A stretch of DNA of 43,269 nt, from contig JAPPGA010000047.1 in the NCBI GenBank assembly GCA_028821515.1, positions 1-43,269 of the forward strand, in the 5' to 3' direction. This DNA is from Gammaproteobacteria bacterium (GTDB taxonomy: Bacteria; Pseudomonadota; Gammaproteobacteria; Pseudomonadales; Azotimanducaceae). Positions 24,901-32,926 of this stretch are shown one piece after another (the first letter of the stretch is position 1; every line of letters starts with the position of its first letter). The translations under genes and the position numbers were made by a program. The notes under the pieces were generated by a model. It saw only the letters and a list, made by a program, of their open reading frames with translations, ran no database searches and was not told the DNA's origin.

Positions 24901-25857
24901 ATGAACCGACTCCTCGTGACGGGAGCCGGCGGGTTCATTGGCCATCACCTCGTCACTTACCTCAAGCAGCGTGGCTATTGGGTCAGGGGCGTTGACATCA
25001 AGCTGCCCGAATTTACGAAATCGGACGCCGATGAATTCGACTTGCTTGACATGCGGCGTTGGGAAAGCTGCCTTCAAGCCACGAAGGGCATAGACGCAGT
25101 GTATGCATTGGCGGCCGATATGGGAGGAATGGGTTACCTGTCGGCCAACCAGGCATCGGTATTGAGAAACAACGCGCTCATCAACTTCCATACCCTGGAC
25201 GCGGCGCGCGAGAATGGGGCCAGCCGCTATCTCTTCAGTTCATCGGCGTGCGTCTACCCCGAATCCCTGCAATCACGTACCGACGTCGCTCCGCTGAGGG
25301 AATCGGATGCCTATCCAGCAGCGCCTCAGGATGCGTACGGATGGGAAAAACTCATTGGTGAAAGGACGCTTCAATACTACTCGGCTGAATATGGCATCCA
25401 GACACGAATTGTCCGCTTTCATAACATTTATGGACCATTCGGTACGTACGACGGGGGCCGCGAGAAAGTGCCCGCCGCGCTATGCCGGAAGGTCGCGGTA
25501 GCCCCTGAGGGCGGCAGTATCGAGATATGGGGCGATGGCTTTCAGACCCGAAGCTTCTGCTATATCGATGACTGTGTGGAGGGGCTCCAGCGCGTGATGT
25601 GCTCCGACCAGGCGGGGCCGCTCAACCTCGGTTCCGACCAGATGGTGACGATCAACACGCTTGCCAACATCATCATCGATATCAGTGGCAAGAAGGACAT
25701 CACGTTGCGTCACGTCGATGGTCCGCAGGGGGTACGCGGACGCAACTCCGACAACACGCTATTGCGCGAGGTCCTTGCGTGGGAGCCTTCCACGAGGATC
25801 GAAGACGGTCTCGTTCCGACGTACCGCTGGATCGACCAGATGGTGCGAGACCATTGA
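24901..25857 (+). CDS. GDP-mannose 3,5-epimerase-like SDR enzyme
   Basis: A 318-residue extended short-chain dehydrogenase. It shows the NAD-binding TGAGGFIG (7-14), AADMGGMGYL (about 71-80), SSSACVYPE (about 113-121), the catalytic Tyr146-x-x-x-Lys150 in YGWEK, and HNIYGPFGTYDGGREKVPAA. The MGGMG, SSACVYPE and GPFGT-x-x-GGREK-x-P-A-A blocks are diagnostic of GDP-mannose 3,5-epimerases, which make GDP-L-galactose and GDP-L-gulose from GDP-mannose. I chose the ATG at 24901, right before the Rossmann strand; the frame opens at 24817 inside the previous gene. It sits in a tight gene run with two glycosyltransferase-type genes, which makes a role in surface-sugar supply likely. Confidence 0.88.
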   Translation: MNRLLVTGAGGFIGHHLVTYLKQRGYWVRGVDIKLPEFTKSDADEFDLLDMRRWESCLQATKGIDAVYALAADMGGMGYLSANQASVLRNNALINFHTLDAARENGASRYLFSSSACVYPESLQSRTDVAPLRESDAYPAAPQDAYGWEKLIGERTLQYYSAEYGIQTRIVRFHNIYGPFGTYDGGREKVPAALCRKVAVAPEGGSIEIWGDGFQTRSFCYIDDCVEGLQRVMCSDQAGPLNLGSDQMVTINTLANIIIDISGKKDITLRHVDGPQGVRGRNSDNTLLREVLAWEPSTRIEDGLVPTYRWIDQMVRDH

Positions 25858-25858
25858 G

Positions 25859-26641
25859 ATGTCTCAGGAGGTTGCCAGACATCGGCGGTCCGTCGGCGGT
25901 CACGTCGGGATCATCATCACTGCGGTTGACGAGACCTGGTCCTTGCGGCAGACCGTCGACACGTTGCTGTCGGAAAACTCGGAGGCCATCGCCGAGATCA
26001 TGATTGGCATCGCTTCCCACACGACTCCCGGATGTCGTGCGGTAGTCGCTGCACTGGAGGCCGCGTATCCCGACCGGGTGCGCCACCATGAACAGTCCCG
26101 ATTGTCAGGGGCGGGGGGTGCCAACAGGGAGTGCATTCCGCTGATGCGTTCGCCATGGTTGCTCATCATGGCCGCGGATCTCGAGACGCATCCGGGTACG
26201 GTAGTGTCGATGATCTCGCGCGCGGGTATGGGCGATGTCGACATCGTTTCGACTTCCCGCTGGCTCGGCGGTGGCCGTTTCGGCAACTACTCTCCGGTCA
26301 AGCGTGTGTGCAATTGGTTGTTTCAGCGGTTTTTCTCGGTCCTGTACCGCGCGCATCTCACGGATATGACGTTCGGCTTCAGGCTCTACCGGGCCAGGGA
26401 GCTTAGTCGCTACGAGTGGCACGAGACCGGCCACGCGTTTTTCTTCGAGGCGCTGGTCAAGCCACTCAGGTGCGGGGCAAGGGTCGCTGAAATCGCAACG
26501 CATTGGCAGGGGCGGAGAGAGGGTACGACCCATATGCGCACCTCCGGATACCTGGGCTACTTCAGGATAGGTCTGTTGACCCGGGTGCAGCCCGTACGCG
26601 GTTTGCTTGTTCCGCGAGGAAATGCGAGTTGCACTCGATAG
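25859..26641 (+). CDS. family 2 glycosyltransferase (DPM1-like)
   Basis: About 260 residues from the ATG at 25859, one base after the epimerase stop. It shows the GT-A fold of dolichol/polyprenol-phosphate sugar synthases: an N-terminal strand GIIITAVDETWSL, a charged loop, GGANRECI, then MAADLETHPG in place of the classic DxD, VSTSRWLGGGRF and the conserved LTDMTFGFRLYR segment. No membrane helix is attached, so it is the soluble type. It probably loads a sugar, perhaps the GME product, onto polyprenyl phosphate for the neighbouring GT-C enzymes; that link is inference. Its end overlaps the next gene by 13 bases. Confidence 0.85.
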   Translation: MSQEVARHRRSVGGHVGIIITAVDETWSLRQTVDTLLSENSEAIAEIMIGIASHTTPGCRAVVAALEAAYPDRVRHHEQSRLSGAGGANRECIPLMRSPWLLIMAADLETHPGTVVSMISRAGMGDVDIVSTSRWLGGGRFGNYSPVKRVCNWLFQRFFSVLYRAHLTDMTFGFRLYRARELSRYEWHETGHAFFFEALVKPLRCGARVAEIATHWQGRREGTTHMRTSGYLGYFRIGLLTRVQPVRGLLVPRGNASCTR

Positions 26642-27744
26642 CATTGATCACCACCACCATCAATGTCCCGGAGGTCCTGCGTGCGTATGCGCGAGATGCG
26701 AAGGACCACCGCCGATCGGTCAAGATGTATGTTGCGGGCGACCGAAGCACGCCAGCCGGGACGGCGCGCTTCTGTGACGTGGTCGCTCGGGAGACTGGCA
26801 TAGAGTGCGAATACCTGGACCCCGCTGCCCAGGAGCGGTTCCTGACCCCCTGGGCGGAGCTCCGGGATCATCTGCCCTGGAACTGCATTCAGCGTCGCAA
26901 CGTGGCCGTCCTCAAGGCCGTTCGTGATGGCGCCGACGCCGTGGTTACTATCGATGACGACAACGTCCTTTGGGAGAGCGACTACTTTTCCCACAGTATC
27001 CCGGTCTGTGAGGCACCCCGCGAGAAGCTGACCATGCCGGCCTATGGAAGACCGGGCGAATGGTTCAACGTCTGCCGCTTCCTCGCCACTGCCAACGGTT
27101 ACCCGTTCGTGCCCCGTGGCTATGGAATGGCAGCGCGGGCCAACCTCGACGATGGTCCGGGTATCGAACCCGGTTCGCTGTTGACCATGCCGGTGGCGGC
27201 AGTTGCGGGCTTCTGGCTGGGCGACCCGGATGTCGATGCGGTTACGCGCCTGGCTCATCCTGTAGAGGTGACGCGCTATCGGCTCGACCACAACTTTTTT
27301 CTCGCTCCAGGCGCCCGAGCCCCCTTCAACTCGCAGAACACGATCCTTGCGCGAGCTGTCCTCCCCGCCTGGTTCCTGTCGCCGCACGTGGGACGTTACG
27401 ACGACATTTTTGCGAGTTTCATCGTGAAGCGGATCGCGGATCACCTGGGATGGGGCGTCTGTTTTGGCCGACCTCTGGTAAGGCAGGAGCGGAACGAACA
27501 TGATCTCCTGCGCGACCTTGACCTGGAGCGTTTCGGGATGCGCCACGTGGACTCCATGACAGAAGACATCGCGAACGTGACGCTGACGGAAAAGGACTTT
27601 GCCTCCTGTGCCTTGGAGATATGCGACCAGCTCGGGCGGCGCCCAAGGCATCGCGGTGAAACGTCCATCGGTACCGGCTGCGACCGACTGGACGCCTTCT
27701 TCTCCGGCTACCGTATCTGGGCCGAGCTTCCCGTTTGGCACTGA
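26629..27744 (+). CDS. RGP/UDP-arabinopyranose mutase-like (GT75) protein
   Basis: About 371 residues from a TTG at 26629, preceded by GAGGA at 8-9 bases, overlapping the previous gene. It starts with the strand ALITTTINVP, has VTIDDDNVL (the triple-Asp motif of RGP proteins), PFNSQNTILAR, and GRYDDIFASFIVKRIADHLG followed by WGVCFGRPL, closely recalling the RYDD-x-W-A-x-x-x-x-K-x-x-x-DHLG-x-GV-x-x-G-x-P block of plant reversibly glycosylated polypeptides. Those enzymes interconvert UDP-arabinopyranose and UDP-arabinofuranose. Bacterial members are uncommon and of uncertain substrate. The context (GME, GT2 and an AftB-like GT-C) is consistent with an unusual furanose- or L-sugar-containing glycan. 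Confidence 0.74.
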   Translation: MHSIALITTTINVPEVLRAYARDAKDHRRSVKMYVAGDRSTPAGTARFCDVVARETGIECEYLDPAAQERFLTPWAELRDHLPWNCIQRRNVAVLKAVRDGADAVVTIDDDNVLWESDYFSHSIPVCEAPREKLTMPAYGRPGEWFNVCRFLATANGYPFVPRGYGMAARANLDDGPGIEPGSLLTMPVAAVAGFWLGDPDVDAVTRLAHPVEVTRYRLDHNFFLAPGARAPFNSQNTILARAVLPAWFLSPHVGRYDDIFASFIVKRIADHLGWGVCFGRPLVRQERNEHDLLRDLDLERFGMRHVDSMTEDIANVTLTEKDFASCALEICDQLGRRPRHRGETSIGTGCDRLDAFFSGYRIWAELPVWH

Positions 27745-28736
27745 GGACTGTCACGGACAGGAAACTCGGCGGCCATGGCGCTTCGAAGCTCTTCTGGTCG
27801 CGGATCGGCCATTGGTTGTTTGGACTGTTGGCGGTCTATGCGATCGGCGTGTTGGCGCTGCTGTGGTTGCGAACCGACCTGCGATCTGTTGTTGCCGCGA
27901 CGCCCATATGGGTAGTTCCCGCCTTCATGGCCCTGGCATCAGTCGGATTTGCCTTGCGAGTCGGACGCTGGCTGCTGCTGGCGCGAATCGCGGGACTGAA
28001 GGTGCCGGATGCTGGCCTGGCAAAAGTCTATCTTGGCGGATTCCTGATGAACCTTACGCCAGGACGCGTAGGCGAGCTTTGGAGGAGCTGGATCCTGTGG
28101 CGCGGATGGCGGATGAAATACCGGCGGAGCCTGCCGGTACTGATTTGTGACCGTTTGCTGGACCTGCACGCGCTGTTGCTGTTCGCGGCTTTGGGTCTGG
28201 GGCTCGGCTTCGGATTCGACTGGCCCGCATTGCTTTGCTTGCTCGCAGCGATCACGCTATCGGCTCTCGTTGTCTTGCCCGGCTGGGGTCGACGTGCGAT
28301 CAAGACCGCATGGGTATTTGCAGGCCGGCGAAGGCCCCGCCTGTTCGCGATGCTGCTGTCAGTCTGCCGCAATGTCGGCCGAATGCTTGGCCCTGTCATC
28401 TATGTCAGGCTGCTGTTGTTGAGCCTGATTGCCTGGAGCATGGATGCGATTGCATTGCACGCGCTCATGCCGGCCGCCGGAGGTGAACTGACACTTCGCG
28501 CTGCGGCCGCAACACTCGGCATTTCGAACATCGTTGGCGCGATCACTCCCATGCCGCGTGGAATTGGTGGGCAGGAAGTAACCATGGCATTGCTGATTGG
28601 CGGTGCAGCCGGTAACTCAACGGCGAGCGCGATCACGATGGTCGGGATCGTCCGCCTGAGTACACTTTGGTACGCGGCTGCACTTGGTTTGCCGTTCTTT
28701 CTGTACCTTTCGCGTCGTTACGGCGGAGAACCCTGA
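27735..28736 (+). CDS. UPF0104/LPG-synthase-TM-like membrane protein
   Basis: A 333-residue protein with about eight membrane helices and the UPF0104/YbhN (lysylphosphatidylglycerol synthase TM region) pattern: FALRVGRWLLLARIAG, YLGGFLMNLTPGRVGELWRSW near residues 93-113, a DRLLDL block near 140 and a late TPMPRGIGGQEVTMALL. The soluble aminoacyl-transfer domain of MprF is absent. Family members are found in glycolipid and glycan clusters, where roles in transport or lipid-linked sugar handling are suspected. It probably starts at the TTG at 27735, ten bases before the previous stop. Its stop lies 3 bases from the end of the convergent paralogue gene. Confidence 0.8.
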   Translation: MALRTVTDRKLGGHGASKLFWSRIGHWLFGLLAVYAIGVLALLWLRTDLRSVVAATPIWVVPAFMALASVGFALRVGRWLLLARIAGLKVPDAGLAKVYLGGFLMNLTPGRVGELWRSWILWRGWRMKYRRSLPVLICDRLLDLHALLLFAALGLGLGFGFDWPALLCLLAAITLSALVVLPGWGRRAIKTAWVFAGRRRPRLFAMLLSVCRNVGRMLGPVIYVRLLLLSLIAWSMDAIALHALMPAAGGELTLRAAAATLGISNIVGAITPMPRGIGGQEVTMALLIGGAAGNSTASAITMVGIVRLSTLWYAAALGLPFFLYLSRRYGGEP

Positions 28737-28739
28737 CTT

Positions 28740-30350
28740 TCACTGCGGACGACAGACAAAGAGCCATTCCCATCGCACACAGGTGACGGGAACCGAAACC
28801 TGCGGTAGCCGGGTGGGCGGGTTGGCTTCAGGTGTCTCGGCAGCTACGTACCTGGTGTGCGGGTCGCCCGGATGTTCAAAACCCGGGCGGTCCCTGCTCT
28901 TCGGGGGTGGTCGAGAGAACCATCCTCCCTCCAGGGGGATGCCCGTCTCGACCGCCAGATGCATCGCGAACCTTAGGTGCCTTGCTTCGGTGGGAATGCC
29001 GTTGAGTTCCTCTATGACGAGCAGCCGGGAACCACCTTTCAGGATCTGTGGGGGTGGCAGCAGACGCTCGACTGCGACTCGCGCATCCTGGTACTCGTGG
29101 GCCCAGTATGGCGCCACCGAAAAGAGCTGCAGTGCGAACGCGGCGCCAAGAATGAGAATGGCCCGCGAGCGAGGCCAGGCGCTCGCGAAATGCACCAGCG
29201 GCAGCAGGCTGAGGCATATCACGAGTGGCCAGGCCAGGCGGACCGCGGCGCGGTGAATTCCGTAGAGATCGACGAGCCAGTCCGGAAACAGGAACGAGAG
29301 ATCGAAAAAGTAGGAACCAAAGCGGACCCACGGTGATATGGCAATGAGCACGAGCAGGACAATGACACCTGCCAGCGGGTAGTAGGCGCGAGGAATGCGC
29401 CAGCGAGGGGGGACGGCGAGTCCGACAAGAAGAAGGAGGACGCAACCTGCTCCGAGCCAGGCATCCTGTTCGATGCCCGGGCCTCGCGCGGCGTATATCT
29501 CGCGCAGGGCGTCCGGCTCGCCGACGATCATGCCCAATGGCGAGAAGCCGAACTCGCCAAGTCCCAGATCGGAGGCAAGACTGTCGGCCGCAAAGATCCC
29601 GAGGGTCTCGCACATGGCGGCGAAAAGGAGACACTGAATCGCGGCAGCGCCGATTCGGCGCAGAGCGGGAGCATGAGCCAGCGCGGTGGCGAACAGGCAG
29701 AACAACACCACCTGCAGCGCCAGCAGCGGATGGATGGCAAGCGTCACCAGGGATAGGGCTGTCGCGCGCGGAAAGACGAATCCCAGTGCCGGACGTTCGC
29801 GTGATGCATGGATGCAAAGCGCCAGTGAAAGGATCAATAGTCCTTGCGTGGAAAGCGCGACATGGGCCCAGTTGAGACGGCCGACGAAGATGGGCATGGC
29901 CAGCGCGAAAGCGGCGGCAAGCAGGCACGGCACGACATGGCGTACGCCCGCGGCGCGGACAAATACGGCGCCGGCGACCGCCTGGAGCGTGACGGCCACG
30001 ACATGCCAGAGCCCGAAGTAGTGGAAGTCGGCGGGCAACCAGGAAACGAATGGACGAAACACCGTCGCGGCGAGGGGCAGGCCGTCCATGAGCGAGATCG
30101 GTACGCCGTCGGGATAGTTGAAGAGGTCGGTCCAGAGCGATGGCCAGGGATTCCCGTGCTCGACCAGCGCCTGCCACGCGAGCCGGTAGTCGAGCGCGTC
30201 GTTGGGGAAGACAAAGTTGTGGAAGCGGGCGGCTTCGCCGAAGAGAAACAAAGCCGGATAAACGACCAGGGACATCACGAGGCCGAGTAGCGCGGCAAGC
30301 CCGAGGGAGAGCGCAGTCGACTCGTACCTGCTTCGGGCCTGGTCAATCAT
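28740..30350 (-). CDS. multi-pass membrane protein, GT-C-like (paralogue B)
   Basis: A 536-residue paralogue of the protein at 21373-23028, with long shared phrases (FHNFVFPNDALDYRLAWQAL, TDLFNYPDGVPISLMDGLPL, SWLPADFHYFGLWH, RLNWAHVALSTQGLLIL) and the same helix layout and C-terminal tail (GGWFSRPPP against GGGFSRPPP). The start is an ATG at 30350. The two copies are in the same orientation about 5.7 kb apart and enclose the plus-strand GT-C, GME, GT2, RGP-like and UPF0104 genes. The C-terminal third and the loops have diverged more than the N-terminal half, so the duplication is not recent. As for paralogue A, the reaction is unknown. Confidence 0.8.
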   Translation of the reverse strand: MIDQARSRYESTALSLGLAALLGLVMSLVVYPALFLFGEAARFHNFVFPNDALDYRLAWQALVEHGNPWPSLWTDLFNYPDGVPISLMDGLPLAATVFRPFVSWLPADFHYFGLWHVVAVTLQAVAGAVFVRAAGVRHVVPCLLAAAFALAMPIFVGRLNWAHVALSTQGLLILSLALCIHASRERPALGFVFPRATALSLVTLAIHPLLALQVVLFCLFATALAHAPALRRIGAAAIQCLLFAAMCETLGIFAADSLASDLGLGEFGFSPLGMIVGEPDALREIYAARGPGIEQDAWLGAGCVLLLLVGLAVPPRWRIPRAYYPLAGVIVLLVLIAISPWVRFGSYFFDLSFLFPDWLVDLYGIHRAAVRLAWPLVICLSLLPLVHFASAWPRSRAILILGAAFALQLFSVAPYWAHEYQDARVAVERLLPPPQILKGGSRLLVIEELNGIPTEARHLRFAMHLAVETGIPLEGGWFSRPPPKSRDRPGFEHPGDPHTRYVAAETPEANPPTRLPQVSVPVTCVRWEWLFVCRPQ

Positions 30351-30525
30351 CTGTCGCGGATCTGTCTCGAATTGCCCTTGATCGCTCGGCGTCTGTCATC
30401 GACGGGAGTGGAGGCCGATGGCCGATGTCCTGGGTACCCGACGGGATCCCAGCCGGGCCGCAGGTTATGCCGGGACGGTCCCGCGGAAGCGTCGCGCCCA
30501 GCGGCCAGTCAGGAAATGGACGTAT

Positions 30526-30542
30526 CGGGTAAGAGTAACCCG
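30526..30542 (-). terminator. possible weak terminator after amtB
   Basis: CGGGT-N7-ACCCG forms a short stem 24 bases past the amtB stop on the minus strand. No strong T-run follows. The rest of the 215-base gap (30351-30565) shows no gene; it should contain the promoter of the downstream minus-strand membrane gene, but I see no clear match. Confidence 0.25.
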
Positions 30543-30565
30543 GCCCCGGACGTGGTGAGTGCCGA

Positions 30566-31870
30566 TCAGTTGTCGGTACCCACCATTTCTCCGTGTTGGG
30601 TGTAGTCGAGCCCCTCTGTCTCCTCTTCTTCGGTCACCCGCAAGTCCGTGAAGATCCTGATGGCGTAGAGGATCACGCCGGTGCCGAGGGCGCTCCAGAG
30701 GCCTACGGCAAGCACGCCTTCGAGCTGAATCCAGACCTGCATGATGTTGCCGTCAATGGCGCCCGGCGCGTTGCCGATTTCTTCGAGAGCGAACACCCCG
30801 GTGAGTATCGCTCCCAGTAGGCCGCCGACACCGTGAATCCCGAACACGTCGAGGGCGTCATCGTAGCCGAGACTGTACTTGAGCCAAGCGCACGCCCAGC
30901 AGCAACTGAACCCGGCGAATACACCGATGGCGAGCGCCCCGACGGGAGCGACGTAACCGGCAGCGGGCGTAATCGCGACAAGCCCCGCGACGGCCCCGGA
31001 GACGAGGCCGAGGATGCTCGGCTTCTTGAGAATCCACCACTCGTACAGCATCCAGGTCAGGCCCCCGGCGGCGGCGGATATCTGCGTGATGAGCATGGCC
31101 AAAGCGGCGTTGCGGCTCGCGGCAAGCGCGGAACCCGCGCTGAATCCGAACCAGCCGATCCATAGCAGGGACACGCCGATAACGCTGAAGAGCGGGTTGT
31201 GGGGCGCCATGTTTTCGGTGCCGTAACCCTTTCGCTTGCCGACGATAAGGCAGGCGACCAACCCGGCGACGCCTGCATTGATGTGCACGATGGTACCGCC
31301 GGCGAAATCCAGTACGCCTTCCTCCTTGAGGAAACCGCCACCCCAGATCCAGTGCACCACTGGCGCGTACACGACGATGGTCCAGAGCGTGATGAACCAC
31401 AGCATCGCGGAGAACTTGATGCGGTCCGCGACGGCGCCGGTTATCAGCGCCGCGGTGACTACGCCGAACCCGAGTTGAAACACCACGTACAGCACTTCGG
31501 GAAACGAGCCGCGTAGCTGGTCCAGATCCAGTTGGGCGAGAAAGATCAAGTCGAGGTTGCCGATGTACTCATTGTCACCGGAGAAAGCGAGACTGTAGCC
31601 AACGATCATCCATACAACGGACACGAGGCAACATATCGCGAAACACTGGCCCGCGATGGACAGCATGTTCTTCCTGCGGACCATGCCGCCGTAGAACATG
31701 GCGATTCCGGGCACGGTCATCATGAGGCCGAGCACCGCGGCCATCAGCATCCATGCGGTGTTGCCGCTGTCGAACCCGGGCGGCGTCTCGGCCGCAAGGG
31801 CGGGGGAAGCGAAGATTGACAAAAGTACCAGGATCGCGGTGGCCATGGGCTTCGCGGGTATGAGTTTCAT
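30566..31870 (-). CDS. amtB: ammonium transporter AmtB
   Basis: A 434-residue Amt/Rh channel with an N-terminal signal peptide (to about ALA-A27) and eleven membrane helices. Diagnostic features are present: FYGGMVRRKN (about 59-68), DFAGGTIVHINAG with pore His196, GFSAGSALAA (about 242-251) and FGIHGVGG with pore His346, the twin-histidine pair of the family. The protein conducts ammonium across the inner membrane. No glnK lies beside it, though the pair is usually adjacent; the next upstream gene is the roadblock-like gene 99 bases away. I found no clear sigma54 site in that gap. The likely ribosome-binding site is AAGGA about 10 bases upstream. Confidence 0.96.
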   Translation of the reverse strand: MKLIPAKPMATAILVLLSIFASPALAAETPPGFDSGNTAWMLMAAVLGLMMTVPGIAMFYGGMVRRKNMLSIAGQCFAICCLVSVVWMIVGYSLAFSGDNEYIGNLDLIFLAQLDLDQLRGSFPEVLYVVFQLGFGVVTAALITGAVADRIKFSAMLWFITLWTIVVYAPVVHWIWGGGFLKEEGVLDFAGGTIVHINAGVAGLVACLIVGKRKGYGTENMAPHNPLFSVIGVSLLWIGWFGFSAGSALAASRNAALAMLITQISAAAGGLTWMLYEWWILKKPSILGLVSGAVAGLVAITPAAGYVAPVGALAIGVFAGFSCCWACAWLKYSLGYDDALDVFGIHGVGGLLGAILTGVFALEEIGNAPGAIDGNIMQVWIQLEGVLAVGLWSALGTGVILYAIRIFTDLRVTEEEETEGLDYTQHGEMVGTDN

Positions 31871-31969
31871 GGACTTAATTTCCTTGGCTGGTCCTTGATA
31901 AGGGGGAATGCGAATGTGAATTGACGAGTCGCCGGCGTGACTATTGGCTATGGCTCGCCCGCCGTGTCA

Positions 31970-32803
31970 TCAACGTCGCCTTCTGCTGGAATTGTTCTCG
32001 TCGCCGGATCGCTTGAAGAACATCCTCGCGCGCGGCCCGACGGGGACAGCAGGGGGGACGCGCTGGGCCGGCGGCTCCTCCACCGGCGCTGCCGCCGCTT
32101 CCGGCAGTTCCTCGACCGCAGGCTCCGTGGGTTCGGCGGGAGGAGGCTCGGGCTCCCTCTGCGAGACTTCCGGGACACGGCGGGTCGGTCGAGTTTCCGA
32201 TAGGGAGGGAACTCGCGAGGGCGGCTCCTCCATTCGTTCTTCCCGGGGTTCTCTCCGGGTACTACGCGGTGTTCCAGAGGTGCCGTCGTACTCGGGTTCG
32301 GGCCGACGCGCCTGCCACGGCTGAGCGGGGGGTGGCGGTGATGGCTCGGATACCTCGTCGCGAGCACGGAACGCCCGATCGTCGGACGGTTCGACTGCGC
32401 GCGCGGGCATGTCGCCCAGGCGCCTGACCGCGTCGTGGACCGCCAGCAGCCCCATACCGAGACTGACGTTCCTGTTCGTCACCAGTATGAAGATCACCCG
32501 GTCCCAGCCCGGCACCGTGGACATGAACTGGTAGCTGTTGCTGGTCGTCAACTGCACTTCGCGTACGAATCCATTGGGTCGGGCATGGTCCCTCGACAGC
32601 GAACGCTCGAAATTGCGCACGAGCTTGCCGCGGAACAGATCGATTCCGACATAGGACACCAGCGTCGCCATATTCGCGTCCATGACCGTTCCGGCGCGGT
32701 ATTCGGCAGCCAGCGGCAGACCCGTCTCAAGGTCCGTCAGCACGCATCCGAGAGACCCGTCCACGTCGTCCATGACGTCTCGGCAAATGCTCTGCAGATC
32801 CAT
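31970..32803 (-). CDS. roadblock-like protein with disordered Pro/Glu/Arg tail
   Basis: 277 residues. The first 130 or so form a compact alpha/beta domain that resembles roadblock/LC7: MDLQSICRDVMDDVDGSLG, then CVLTDLETGLPLAAEY, a helix, FMSTVPGWDRVIFILVTNRN and a last helix. The remaining 140 residues are Pro/Glu/Arg-rich and look disordered (runs such as PSPPPPAQPWQARRP and EPPPAEPTEPAVEE). Roadblock proteins such as MglB control small GTPases or form scaffolds. No Ras-like GTPase is in the window. The start is strongly marked by GGGGAGG six bases upstream. It lies 123 bases after the vWA/TonB-like gene on the same strand and probably acts with it. The domain call is by pattern only; a profile search could change it. 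Confidence 0.7.
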   Translation of the reverse strand: MDLQSICRDVMDDVDGSLGCVLTDLETGLPLAAEYRAGTVMDANMATLVSYVGIDLFRGKLVRNFERSLSRDHARPNGFVREVQLTTSNSYQFMSTVPGWDRVIFILVTNRNVSLGMGLLAVHDAVRRLGDMPARAVEPSDDRAFRARDEVSEPSPPPPAQPWQARRPEPEYDGTSGTPRSTRREPREERMEEPPSRVPSLSETRPTRRVPEVSQREPEPPPAEPTEPAVEELPEAAAAPVEEPPAQRVPPAVPVGPRARMFFKRSGDENNSSRRRR

Positions 32804-32926
32804 CTCAGCCTCCCCTGGGCGACACGGCTGTTCGCATCGCCCGAATTTCGAGCCGACGGATAATGCATCGTTAGCTGGTCATCCGCAACCTCGCCCGCGC
32901 CGGCGAAAATGGACCGGTTGGATGGA

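Noticed and set aside
26557-27741. 394-codon open frame on the minus strand opposite the RGP-like gene
   Set aside because: Exact antisense of a well-supported gene; no family motif, composition typical of a shadow frame in GC-rich DNA.
28876-30177. 433-codon second minus-strand frame within paralogue B
   Set aside because: Arg/Pro/His-rich out-of-frame reading of a membrane protein gene; no hydrophobic helices or motifs.
30351-30565. Small RNA or attachment site in the gap between amtB and paralogue B
   Set aside because: Several short palindromes (for example GGGATCCC) but no consistent structure, direct repeat or promoter-terminator pair.
31871-31969. sigma54 promoter for amtB
   Set aside because: No TGGC-N7/8-TTGC type pair found in the gap on the minus strand.
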